A stretch of DNA of 64,000 nucleotides from the NCBI RefSeq assembly GCF_002022275.1, contig NZ_MSDF01000027.1:1-64000 (forward strand), written 5' to 3'. Under the pieces are notes generated by a model that ran no database searches, was not told the origin of the DNA, and was given only the letters and a program-made list of their open reading frames with translations. Source of the DNA: Pseudomonas fluorescens. Its GTDB lineage: Bacteria > Pseudomonadota > Gammaproteobacteria > Pseudomonadales > Pseudomonadaceae. The position numbers were made by a program, and so were the translations under genes. The first letter of the stretch is position 1, and every line of letters begins with the position of its first letter. Shown in pieces: positions 35,413 through 43,640 of the stretch.

Positions 35413-37692
35413 TTAGAAATTCGCTTCCAGAGAAACGGTGACAGTACGGTCCAGGCCAACGATGTAGGCCGGGTCGCCGTCGCGGAAGCCGCTGTAGCTG
35501 GCCGCGTTGGTCTTGGTGGTGTACACGCCGTCCAGGTATTTCTTGTCGAACAGGTTGTCGACGTTCAGGCGCAGGGTGGCGTCCTTGACCACTTTCTTGT
35601 CCACCGGCAGGTAGATACCGGCGCCGAGGTTGAAAATGGTGCGGCCGGAAATCGCCTCATCGTTGGTCAAGTCACCGAAAAGCTTGCTGGTGTATTTGCC
35701 GCCGAAGGTGCCGTAGAAACGGCCGTCGTCGTAGCCGATATTCGCTGCGAGCATGTTCTTCGGCACGTTGGCGAACTGCTTGCCGCTGGTGGGCAATACG
35801 ATGGCCTTGCCGGCGTTGTAGACGGTCAAATCGTCCTGCTGCTCGGCCTTGGTGTAGGTGTAGGAGGTGTAGTAGTTGAAGTGATTCGGCAGCAGGCCGC
35901 TCCACTCCAGCTCCAGGCCGCTGTTGTTGACGGAGCCTGCGTTGATGTCGGCGAAGTCGCCGTTGATGTCTCTGGACGATACCTGGCGATCCTTGAACTG
36001 CATGTAGAACAAGGTGGCCGCCACGGTCATGTCTTCGTCGGTGAAGCGCCAGCCCAACTCGTGGTTCCAGCTGGTTTCCGGCTTGGAGTCGATCGAGCCG
36101 ACGCCCTTGTCATACAGCACGTAGTTCTGCGGGATGCGCATGTTGCGCGACAGGCTGTAGAACAACTGGTCACGTTCATCCAGCTGGTATTTCAGGCCGG
36201 CGTTGGGCAACAGCTTGTTGTAGCTCTGGTTACGTTTTTCCGGCTGTTCGGTGAGGCTGCCGTTGTTGGTGCCGTCACGCTTGACGTTCATGTAGGCCAG
36301 GCCCGCGATCAGGGTCCAGTCCGAATTGATGTACCAGGTGTCCTGGGCCCAGACTTTCTGTGCCGGAGTAATGGTGAAGCGGTCGCGGCCCTGCACGGTG
36401 TTGCCGTTGGCATCAACCACCGAGTCTCCGTCCGGCCAGGTGTCGGTCGGCTTGCCGCTGTTTTTCAGGGCAATGAACGGCTGGGTCTGGCTCTGGCGCG
36501 CGCGCTCATACCAGTAGCCGAACTGCAGGCTGTGGTCGCCAAGGTCCCAGTTCAGTTTGGTGGTGATGCCCGGGCGCCAGGTTTGGGTGCGCGAAGGGCG
36601 GTAATACACGCCGGTGGTCGAGGATCCGTCGGCGTTGTACTGCGCGGCGGTCGGCAAGTTGCCCAGGTCGAACACGCCACCCTGGTTCGAGCCACGGTTC
36701 AGGGCATAGCTGGACGAGCCCACACCGCTGCCGTTGCCCCAGTAGTAATACGGGATGACCGACAGGGCCAGGTTGTCGGCCAGTTTGAATTGGGTGTTAA
36801 GCACGCCGGTAAAGGTCTGGAACGGGTTTTGCGCCAGCGCGTAGTAGCTGTTCAACTTGCCGTTGCTGCCCACGGTCGGGTTGGCGGGGTAGGGGTCGTA
36901 CTTGCGCCCGTATTGCTGGAACTGCGCCTTGGTCAGCTGGCTGTAACTGTTGTTGTCCTGCTCGTGGTACTTGAGGATCAGGTTGGCAGTGTTGCCATTG
37001 CCGGCGTCGAAGAAGCTGTTCCACTCGACCTTATCCGCCCGCACGGCGCCCGAACCGCGCCACATGTCGCCTTCGGTATGCGACACCGACAGCCAGTTGC
37101 TCAAGCCGTTGACCTCGCCGGTGTTGAGCCGCGCGAAGGTCTTGCGGGTGGCGTTGCTGCCGACGATTTGTTTGACGAACGCCCCGGTTTCCTTGGTTGG
37201 GCGAATGGTCACGATGCCAATGTTGCCGCCGCTGGAACCGATGTGCGGGCCGTCGGCTTCGGACGAGCCCTGGGTGACGAAGATCTGGTCGATGTTTTCC
37301 GGGTCGCCCAGCAGGTTGGAGTACAGCGCGTAGTTGCCGGAGTCGTTGATCGGCATGCCGTCCACCGACATCCCCACCTGGTCGGAGTTGAGCCCGCGCA
37401 TGGTGAAGCGAAAGCCTGACAGCCCGGTGTTGTCCTCGCTGGAGATGTTCAGCCCCGGGGTGTACTTGAGCTTGTCGATCGCGTTGCCGGTGGCGGTCTG
37501 TTTATCCAGCGCTTCCTTGGTCACGGTGGAGCGGCCCTTGATGCTTTCTTCCTGCACCATGTAGCCGCCACCCGCTGTGGCCTTGCCCTGCACGCCAATC
37601 GTGCCGACGTCACTGTCGCCGGTGTCTGCCATGGCGATCCCATGGCCCATGCTTGCGGCAACGAGTGCCAGATGAATCCGTGTGAACCTCAT
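35413..37692 (-). CDS. TonB-dependent receptor of a dedicated TonB operon
   Basis: A 759-residue outer-membrane receptor with a signal peptide ending near A22. A plug domain is marked by GYMVQEESIKGRSTVTKEAL, NAIDKLKYTPGLNIS, FRFTMRGLNSDQVGMSVDGMP and an IGIVTIRPTKE strand. The barrel follows, ending in the terminal aromatic TVTVSLEANF. There is no N-terminal signalling domain, so it is not a FecA/FpvA transducer. The ATG at 37692 has AGGA upstream. Because its own TonB, ExbD and ExbB are encoded in the same operon, it probably imports a large or specialised substrate. The substrate is not evident. Confidence 0.88.
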   Translation of the reverse strand: MRFTRIHLALVAASMGHGIAMADTGDSDVGTIGVQGKATAGGGYMVQEESIKGRSTVTKEALDKQTATGNAIDKLKYTPGLNISSEDNTGLSGFRFTMRGLNSDQVGMSVDGMPINDSGNYALYSNLLGDPENIDQIFVTQGSSEADGPHIGSSGGNIGIVTIRPTKETGAFVKQIVGSNATRKTFARLNTGEVNGLSNWLSVSHTEGDMWRGSGAVRADKVEWNSFFDAGNGNTANLILKYHEQDNNSYSQLTKAQFQQYGRKYDPYPANPTVGSNGKLNSYYALAQNPFQTFTGVLNTQFKLADNLALSVIPYYYWGNGSGVGSSSYALNRGSNQGGVFDLGNLPTAAQYNADGSSTTGVYYRPSRTQTWRPGITTKLNWDLGDHSLQFGYWYERARQSQTQPFIALKNSGKPTDTWPDGDSVVDANGNTVQGRDRFTITPAQKVWAQDTWYINSDWTLIAGLAYMNVKRDGTNNGSLTEQPEKRNQSYNKLLPNAGLKYQLDERDQLFYSLSRNMRIPQNYVLYDKGVGSIDSKPETSWNHELGWRFTDEDMTVAATLFYMQFKDRQVSSRDINGDFADINAGSVNNSGLELEWSGLLPNHFNYYTSYTYTKAEQQDDLTVYNAGKAIVLPTSGKQFANVPKNMLAANIGYDDGRFYGTFGGKYTSKLFGDLTNDEAISGRTIFNLGAGIYLPVDKKVVKDATLRLNVDNLFDKKYLDGVYTTKTNAASYSGFRDGDPAYIVGLDRTVTVSLEANF

Positions 37693-37715
37693 CACTGTCG
37701 TCCTGGTGTCGGTGC

Positions 37716-38450
37716 TTATTGCACGCTGTAGTTGAAGGTGGCGGTGAAGCGCTGCTCATTGCGCCCCCCGAAGGCTTGCTCGGGGAACGGCTTGACTTGC
37801 TTGATGCGACGCAAGCTGGTGGTGGCGGCCCGGTTGAGCAGCATGCTTGACGTCTGGGTTTGGATGCCGGAGTCCAGCACCCGGCCCTGGCGGTCTACCA
37901 GCAACCACACCACCACCTCGCCGCTGGGGCGTTCGAGGGAGGCCTGGCGCCCGGTGGGGTATTGCTTGTAGGTGTCCAATTCGTTGCGCAACCCCTTGAG
38001 GTAACCGCCTTCGAGGGCTTGGCCATCGACCTTCGGCGGTGCTGGCGGGGCGGGCGGCGCCGGTGTCGGTGCCGCAGCGGCCTGTACCGGCTTGGCCGCA
38101 ACCGGGGGCGCCGGCGTAGGCGTCGGCGTTGGCTTGGCGGCCACAACGGGTTTGGGCTTGGGCACCGGTTTGGGCTTGGGTTCAGGTTTTGGCAAGGGTT
38201 TTGGCGGTGGCGGCGGCGGGGCCGGTTCGGCCTCTTCATCCTCGATCACCGGCGGTGGCGGTTCTTGCTCCACCACGGGCTCCGGGATCACTTCGGGCTC
38301 CGGCTCGACCAATGCCAGCTCGACCGCGGACTCGTCATACACCGGCGTAACTTTCAACGTCTGTGACTGGATGCCCACTGCAATCAGCACCAGGGCGATC
38401 AGGGCCGGGACACTGCCCAGCAGCTGTCGCGCACGAAACAAGGCGTACAT
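37716..38450 (-). CDS. tonB: TonB protein
   Basis: A 244-residue energy transducer. One N-terminal TM (about 14-30) is followed by a long periplasmic Pro/Glu- then Pro/Lys-rich rod (about 45-145: PPPPPPKPLPKPEPKPKPVP). The C-terminal TonB domain (about 160-244) ends in FTATFNYSV and carries YPTGRQASLERPSGEVVVWL. It lies 2 bases after exbD. The rod is long enough to span the periplasm. Confidence 0.9.
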   Translation of the reverse strand: MYALFRARQLLGSVPALIALVLIAVGIQSQTLKVTPVYDESAVELALVEPEPEVIPEPVVEQEPPPPVIEDEEAEPAPPPPPPKPLPKPEPKPKPVPKPKPVVAAKPTPTPTPAPPVAAKPVQAAAAPTPAPPAPPAPPKVDGQALEGGYLKGLRNELDTYKQYPTGRQASLERPSGEVVVWLLVDRQGRVLDSGIQTQTSSMLLNRAATTSLRRIKQVKPFPEQAFGGRNEQRFTATFNYSVQ

Positions 38451-38452
38451 GA

Positions 38453-38860
38453 TCAGGACTTGCGTGTGGCAATGGACACGGAGGTGAAGCCACCCAGGCG
38501 CAGGGTGTCCATCACTTCCACCAGGCGCGAAACCTCAACGCCCTTGTCACTATTAACGATGATTGTCGACTTGGTGTCCGGCTTTTCGGCTGCCTTCAGC
38601 GCGGGTACCAATGCATCAACGGTGAGGTCTTTGCCGTCGAGTTGCAGCTGGCCTTCCAGGCCCAGGGTCAGGATGAATTTGTTCTGCGGTTTGAGCTGTT
38701 GCGAACTGCTGGCGCTGGGCAATTGAGTCTTCATGCCAAGGGCCGGAATCACGTTCAGGCTCACGAGTACGAAAAACACCAGGAGGAACATCATCACGTC
38801 GATCATCGGGATCAATTCGATGTGCGCCTTGCGTTTTTTGGGTTCGTCCCAGGTTCTCAT
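38453..38860 (-). CDS. exbD: ExbD-like protein
   Basis: A 135-residue protein with one TM helix (about 17-39). The essential aspartate is D21 in IPMIDVMMFLLVFF, followed by a periplasmic ExbD domain. It is the first gene of the four-gene TonB operon, so the order exbD-tonB-receptor-exbB differs from the usual exbB-exbD-tonB order. The 190 bases upstream contain no PHO or Fur box that I can defend. Confidence 0.93.
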   Translation of the reverse strand: MRTWDEPKKRKAHIELIPMIDVMMFLLVFFVLVSLNVIPALGMKTQLPSASSSQQLKPQNKFILTLGLEGQLQLDGKDLTVDALVPALKAAEKPDTKSTIIVNSDKGVEVSRLVEVMDTLRLGGFTSVSIATRKS

Positions 38861-39050
38861 TCCGTTACCCCGTTATTGAATTAGGGGCGACACGCTAACA
38901 ACCGAAAATGACCGATTGGTTAACTTTAATTTACGATTTGAAGGCTCTAGGACGAGTCTTTCAGTCGATTCATGCGGCATTTTTGTGACGTAGTGAAATT
39001 GACACAATAGCCGTACATTCTTGATGCATTTATCTCCAGAGCCACCCCGT

Positions 39051-39605
39051 ATGCCGACTGCATTGCCTCGATTGACCACATCGCGACTACTATTGCGGGC
39101 GCTGGAAAGCGACCAGGCCGAGACGCTGTTTACCCTCGCCAACGGGCCGGATATTGCGCAGAACACGGCGAATATTCCGTCGCCCTATACCCTGGAAACT
39201 GCGCAGACGTTTATTGCTTCAATCGCGGAAAAATTTCGCGCAGGTGACCTGCTGAACCTGGGCATGCATGTGCGTGAAACCGGTGAGTTGGTGGGTATGG
39301 TCAGCCTGCGTCTCAACGCGCGCCATCACTATGGTCACCTCGGTGGCTGGGTGGCCGGACACTGTCGAAACCGGGGATACGCCGCCGAGGCTGCGCGCGC
39401 GATGATGGACTTCGGGTTCACCCAATTGGAGTTGCAGCGCGTGGGTAGCCAATGCTTTGGCTGCAACAAGGAGTCGGCGCGGGTCATGGAGAAAATCGGC
39501 CTGCGTTTTGAGGGTTGCCAGCGTCAGGCGTTTCTCAAGAATGGCGTGTACGAAGATTTACTGGGCTTTGCCACTGTGCGCGAAGACTGGGAGCGCTGCC
39601 TGTGA
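39051..39605 (+). CDS. GNAT family N-acetyltransferase
   Basis: A 184-residue GNAT protein of the RimJ/RimL-type group. The ribosomal-protein-acetyltransferase-like motifs are TSRLLLRAL near the N-terminus, a GGWVAGHCRNRGYAAEAA acetyl-CoA loop (about 105-122) and GCNKESARVMEKIGLRFEG. Start: 39051 is the first ATG with the acetyltransferase N-terminus; 39024 is also in frame. The stop overlaps the next gene's GTG start (GTGA). Substrate is unknown. Confidence 0.85.
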   Translation: MPTALPRLTTSRLLLRALESDQAETLFTLANGPDIAQNTANIPSPYTLETAQTFIASIAEKFRAGDLLNLGMHVRETGELVGMVSLRLNARHHYGHLGGWVAGHCRNRGYAAEAARAMMDFGFTQLELQRVGSQCFGCNKESARVMEKIGLRFEGCQRQAFLKNGVYEDLLGFATVREDWERCL

Positions 39606-41176
39606 ACGAAGCAGTGGACCACGGTCGGCGGCGCATCCTCAGCGGGCTTGCGGTGGCCACGGCATTTTCAATCCTCAGCCCGTTTGCGCGCAGTGCCGGG
39701 GTCGATTACCCGTTCACCCTTGGCGTGGCTTCGGGCGACCCGTTGCCCGACGGCTTTGTGATCTGGACGCGCCTGGCCCCCTTGTTCAATGCTGCGGACG
39801 GGCGTGGCGGATTGCGCCAGGCGGTACCGGTGCGTTGGCGCGTGGCCAGCGATGCGGCGATGACACGCATCGTGCGCCAGGGCGAGGTGACGGCGACCGA
39901 GCGTTTCGCCCATTCGGTGCATGTCGAGGTCGTGGGGCTGGAGGCGGGCCGGCCGTACTGGTATCAGTTCGAAGGTTTGGGCGCGCAAAGCCCGGTGGGT
40001 CAGGCGTGCACGACGCCGCCGGTGCAGGCCATGGTGTCGGCGCGATTGGGGTTTGTGTCTTGTTCCCACTGGGAGCGCGGTTATTTCAGCGCGTATCGCC
40101 ACCTGGCGGCGGAGCAGCCCGACCTGGTGTTTTTTCTCGGTGACTATATCTACGACAGCTCCTACGCGCTGGATTCAGGCAAGATCATCCGGCCCCACGG
40201 CAGCGGCAATGCGGTGAGCCTGCGCGACTACCGCAACCGTTACGCGCTGTACAAAACCGACCTGGATTTGCAGGCGTTGCACGCCGCCGCCCCCAGCGTC
40301 GCGACCTGGGACGACCACGAAGTGCAGAATGACTACGCCAACCGCTGGTCCCAGGACCCGAAGATCCCGGTGGCGCAATTTCTCAAGCAGCGGGCGGCGG
40401 CCTATCAGGCGTTTTACGAGCACATGCCACTGCGCGCCAGCAGCCTGCCGAAGGGCCTGGACATGCGCATTTACCGGCGCCTGGACTACGGCCGACTGGC
40501 GCGTTTTCACGTGCTCGATGGCCGTCAATACCGCTCCGAGCAGCCGTGCATTGCAGCCAATGGCAGCCATCAGGGGCATATCGCCGACAACACCTGCACC
40601 GACTTGCGCGATCCGCGTCGAACCCTGCTCGGCTGGGAGCAGGAAGCCTGGCTTGATCGCGGGTTTGCCGAGTCGCCGGCACAGTGGAACGTGATCGCCC
40701 AGGACCTGCTGGTAGCGCCGCTGACCCAGCGTGACCTGACCAATCACAAACCGGGGCGCTGGACGGATGGGTGGGATGGTTACATGGCCAACCGTGAGCG
40801 GATGCTCGCATCCATCCAGCGCAGGCAAGTGAAGAACCCGGTGTTCTGGGGCGGTGATATCCATTCGTTCTGGACCACGGATTTGCATGCCGACGCCAAT
40901 GATGTGGACTCGCCGGTTGTCGCCACTGAATTTGTCGGCTCATCGGTTACTTCGGATGGGCCGCCCTTTGACGCGTTCTCGCAGCTTTTACCGCTGAATC
41001 CTCACGTGAAGTTTTTTGACAGCCGTCAGCGGGGGTATGTGTCGGTAGACGTGGATGAGCAGAAGATGCTGACGAACTTTCGTGTGATTACGGACCCGCG
41101 TGATCCGTTGGCGACGGTTTCCACGCTTAAGTCGTTTGTGGTTGAGCCGGGGCGGGCGGGGGCGGTTGCGGTATAG
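39602..41176 (+). CDS. phoD: PhoD-family alkaline phosphatase/phosphodiesterase (Tat-exported)
   Basis: A 524-residue enzyme starting at a GTG that overlaps the GNAT stop. The N-terminus has a twin-arginine signal (GRRRILSGLAVATAF). The metal-binding PhoD motifs are seen in order: GVASGDPLPDGFVIWTRLAP, DYIYDS, WDDHEVQNDY and WGGDIHSFW. The length is close to B. subtilis PhoD (583) and to Pseudomonas PhoD. It hydrolyses phosphate mono- or diesters outside the inner membrane, usually under phosphate limitation. No PHO box is convincing here. Confidence 0.9.
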   Translation: MNEAVDHGRRRILSGLAVATAFSILSPFARSAGVDYPFTLGVASGDPLPDGFVIWTRLAPLFNAADGRGGLRQAVPVRWRVASDAAMTRIVRQGEVTATERFAHSVHVEVVGLEAGRPYWYQFEGLGAQSPVGQACTTPPVQAMVSARLGFVSCSHWERGYFSAYRHLAAEQPDLVFFLGDYIYDSSYALDSGKIIRPHGSGNAVSLRDYRNRYALYKTDLDLQALHAAAPSVATWDDHEVQNDYANRWSQDPKIPVAQFLKQRAAAYQAFYEHMPLRASSLPKGLDMRIYRRLDYGRLARFHVLDGRQYRSEQPCIAANGSHQGHIADNTCTDLRDPRRTLLGWEQEAWLDRGFAESPAQWNVIAQDLLVAPLTQRDLTNHKPGRWTDGWDGYMANRERMLASIQRRQVKNPVFWGGDIHSFWTTDLHADANDVDSPVVATEFVGSSVTSDGPPFDAFSQLLPLNPHVKFFDSRQRGYVSVDVDEQKMLTNFRVITDPRDPLATVSTLKSFVVEPGRAGAVAV

Positions 41177-41221
41177 CAGGATATTTGAGCCAAGCGCATT
41201 CGTAATGGCGAACGCGCTTAT

Positions 41222-41354
41222 TGTGGCGAGCGGGCTTGCCCGCGTTGGGCTGCGAAGCGGCCCCAAAACCCGTCACCGAGGAGCATCTGACGCAACGCGG
41301 TGACCTTGATGGGGGCCGCTTCGCGCCCCAACGCGGGCAAGCCCGCTCGCCACA
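41222..41354. repeat. Long inverted repeat of the GTGGCGAGCGGGCTTG family
   Basis: The 5' arm (TGTGGCGAGCGGGCTTGCC...GCGTTGGG, from 41222) and 3' arm (CCCAACGCGGGCAAGCCC...CGCCACA, to 41354) are complementary. Inside is a second inverted pair (GCTGCGAAGCGGCCCC/GGGGGCCGCTTCGC). It shares its unit with the compound repeat at 34537 and separates phoD from alaX. Confidence 0.85.
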
Positions 41355-41377
41355 GTAGTGCTATCGGCCTTCATTTT

Positions 41378-42007
41378 TCAGCTGACTTCATAACGCACCG
41401 ACAGCGCGCCCTTCTTCTCTGACAAAGCCAGAACCGTCACCTGGCCCAACTCGCTCAGCGCTTGCACATGGGTGCCGCCGCAGGCGTAGGCAGGCAGTTC
41501 GCCAAAGCCGACTTCACGCGTGCCGTCTTCCAGGGCCATGTGGCGAGGGTAATCGGCGGCAATCCAGCGGTTGATTTGCGTTTGAATCGCCTCGGCGTCA
41601 ATGGCTTGTGCGGCCTCGCCACGAATAAATGTGACCTTGCCTTCACCCGGCCAGTGATGGGCCTTGATCGGCATCCAGCCCAGGGCTTCCCCGGCATTGC
41701 CGATCAAATGCCCGGCGGAATGCAGGCGGGTGTGCAGGGCGCGGCGCTGTTCGTCGACCCGCGCAATGATCGGGCCGAGCTCTACGGGTTGATCCACGTA
41801 GTGCACCACCCGGTCCGCCTCCTGAATAACACGTACCACCTGGCTGTCGCCGAGCCAGCCGGTGTCGAATGGCTGGCCGCCACCCTGAGGGTGGAAAATC
41901 GTAGAGTGCAACGTGACCGCAAACTGGCCCTCGTGCGGCGTGCAGGCCAGCACTTCAAGTTCGGCAGTCAGGTGGTCGTGGGTGAAAAACAGGCGCTCGG
42001 TCATCAT
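41378..42007 (-). CDS. Alanyl-tRNA editing protein (AlaX-type)
   Basis: A 209-residue free-standing relative of the AlaRS editing domain. It hydrolyses mischarged Ser-tRNA-Ala or Gly-tRNA-Ala in the cytoplasm. The zinc and catalytic residues are the HxxxH motif H92/H96 (LHTRLHSAGH) and C176/H180 (ACGGTH). FHPQGGGQPFDTG near the N-terminus is also typical. It is a monocistronic gene, and a LysR gene is divergent 71 bases away. Confidence 0.92.
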   Translation of the reverse strand: MMTERLFFTHDHLTAELEVLACTPHEGQFAVTLHSTIFHPQGGGQPFDTGWLGDSQVVRVIQEADRVVHYVDQPVELGPIIARVDEQRRALHTRLHSAGHLIGNAGEALGWMPIKAHHWPGEGKVTFIRGEAAQAIDAEAIQTQINRWIAADYPRHMALEDGTREVGFGELPAYACGGTHVQALSELGQVTVLALSEKKGALSVRYEVS

Positions 42008-42078
42008 CTACATCCGCATCAGGGTTCTGCGGGCAGTATAAATAGTGCGCAGATGGGTGATAATCCGTTCAATTATCA

Positions 42079-43026
42079 ATGGACCTGTGCGTCATGAGCA
42101 TCAATCTTCCTTTGCCGCTGCTGGGTGAAATGGCGATTTTCGTCAAGGTGGTGGAAACCGGCAGTTTCTCCGAGGCTGCGCGACAACTCAGTGTTTCTCC
42201 TTCAGCAGTGAGCCGCAGCATTTCGCGTCTGGAAAAGGCCCTGGCCACACGCTTGCTGCAACGCACCACGCGCAAATTGCGCCTGAGCGAAGGCGGTGAA
42301 GAGGTGTTCAAGCGTTGCCAGGAAATGGTCAACGCGGCGCGCTCGGTGATGGAAATCAGTGGTCAGTTCACGCATGAGGCTGAGGGTTTGGTGCGGGTCA
42401 GCGTGCCCAAGGCGGTAGGGCGCTTTGTGGTTCACCCGCACATGCCCGAGTTCTTGCGGCGCTACCCGAAGGTGGATGTGCAACTGATCCTTGAGGACAG
42501 GCATGTGGACCTGATCGATGACAATGTGGATTTGAGCATCCGCATCACCGACAGCCCGCCGCCGGGGTTGGTGGGGCGGCAGTTGTTGCCGATCGAACAC
42601 TTGTTGTGCGCGACACCGCAGTACCTGATCGAGCATGGCACGCCGAGCCATCCCCATGATTTGCTGGAACACAGTTGCGTTTATCTTGGGGAAACCCCGG
42701 GGGATTCACGCTGGAAATTTCGCCAGGGCGCCAAGGCGGTAACGGTGGGCGTGCGCGGGCGGTATGCGGCGAACCACACGGGCGTGCGGCTGGATGCGGT
42801 ACTTCAGCATGTGGGGATTGGCAGCCTGCCGTATTTCACCGCGCGCCATGCCTTGGAGGAGGGGCGGTTGGTGCAGGTGTTACCGGAGTGGGATTTTATT
42901 GCGTCGTACCATGGCGAGGCGTGGTTGCTGCATTCGCCAACGCGGTACCTGCCGCCGAAGTTGCGGGTGTTTATTGATTATCTGGTGGAGTGTATGGCGA
43001 AGGAGCCGACATTGCGCCGACGGTAG
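42079..43026 (+). CDS. LysR-type transcriptional regulator
   Basis: About 315 residues, or 310 from the ATG at 42094; neither start has a clear ribosome site. An N-terminal winged helix (FVKVVETGSFSEAARQLSVSPSAVSRSISRLEKAL) is followed by the effector domain with LRVSVP-like strands and RVFIDYL at the C-terminus. It belongs to the subgroup close to DNA-binding regulators of aromatic and reductase genes. It is divergent from alaX; the target and inducer are unknown. Confidence 0.9.
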   Translation: MDLCVMSINLPLPLLGEMAIFVKVVETGSFSEAARQLSVSPSAVSRSISRLEKALATRLLQRTTRKLRLSEGGEEVFKRCQEMVNAARSVMEISGQFTHEAEGLVRVSVPKAVGRFVVHPHMPEFLRRYPKVDVQLILEDRHVDLIDDNVDLSIRITDSPPPGLVGRQLLPIEHLLCATPQYLIEHGTPSHPHDLLEHSCVYLGETPGDSRWKFRQGAKAVTVGVRGRYAANHTGVRLDAVLQHVGIGSLPYFTARHALEEGRLVQVLPEWDFIASYHGEAWLLHSPTRYLPPKLRVFIDYLVECMAKEPTLRRR

Positions 43027-43044
43027 GGTTGCGATGCGGTGCAA

Positions 43045-43133
43045 ATGTGGGAGCTGGCTTGCCTGCGATGCGGGCAACTCGATCTTTCAAGAGAACCGAG
43101 GTGATGCTATCGCAGGCAAGCCAGCTCCCACAT
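43045..43133. repeat. REP pair (GTGGGAGCTGGCTTGCC family)
   Basis: The forward unit begins ATGTGGGAGCTGGC at 43045, and its complement ends at 43133 (CAGCTCCCACAT). Same family and orientation as 15375, and located between convergent genes. Confidence 0.9.
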
Positions 43134-43157
43134 CGAATGCTGTGCAGGTCTGGAAGA

Positions 43158-43565
43158 TCAGTGCTTGCTCTGATCCTGCGGCATGGCCAGCAGTTGTTTT
43201 TCCTGGTTCCAGTCGAACGGTTCGTCGTTCTGTTCGGCTTCGAAGCGACGCTCTTCCAGGGCCTGGTACAGGTCCAGTTCTTCATCCGGCATGAAGTGCA
43301 GGCAGTCGCCGCCAAAGAACCACAGCAGGTCGCGCGGGACCAGGTGGGCAATTTGCGGGTAGCGCAGGATGACCTGACTCATCAGGTCCTGGCCCAGGTA
43401 CTGGCTTTCGATCGGGTCGATCGGCAGCAGGGCGCGCAATTCGTCGAAACGTTCCAGGAACAGTGTGTGGCTTTCCTCGGGCACCTGTTCGGCTTCGCCG
43501 ACGGCAACCAGGATGCCGCGCAGGTGGTCGAGCAAGACGAGATGATCGGCAACGACGTTGGACAC
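43158..43565 (-). CDS. Conserved Pseudomonas protein of unknown function (PA2816-like)
   Basis: A 135-residue acidic cytoplasmic protein with no signal or TM segment. It has an all-helical look (LVLLDHLRGILVAVGEAEQVPEE; PRDLLWFFGGDCLHFMPDEELDLYQ). It starts with GTG preceded by AGAGGA at good spacing. It lies next to fadE, as I recall for PAO1 PA2815-PA2816, but is cut off from fadE by a perfect terminator, so it may have its own promoter. Function unknown. Confidence 0.7.
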   Translation of the reverse strand: MSNVVADHLVLLDHLRGILVAVGEAEQVPEESHTLFLERFDELRALLPIDPIESQYLGQDLMSQVILRYPQIAHLVPRDLLWFFGGDCLHFMPDEELDLYQALEERRFEAEQNDEPFDWNQEKQLLAMPQDQSKH

Positions 43566-43588
43566 GAGATAAGTCCTCTAAAGCAAAA

Positions 43589-43621
43589 ACGGGCGCGAGA
43601 GTATATAGCTCTCGCGCCCGT
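43589..43621 (-). terminator. Strong terminator of fadE
   Basis: A 13-bp perfect stem (ACGGGCGCGAGAG and complement) with a 7-base loop is followed on the minus strand by TTTTTGC. It lies 20 bases past the fadE stop. Confidence 0.9.
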
Positions 43622-43640
43622 ATTTATATGACCGCTGGTA

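Noticed and set aside
38861..39000. PHO box or Fur box upstream of exbD
   Set aside because: Only one half of a PHO-like repeat (GGTCAT) is visible and the second half fails; no 19-bp Fur-like repeat was found.
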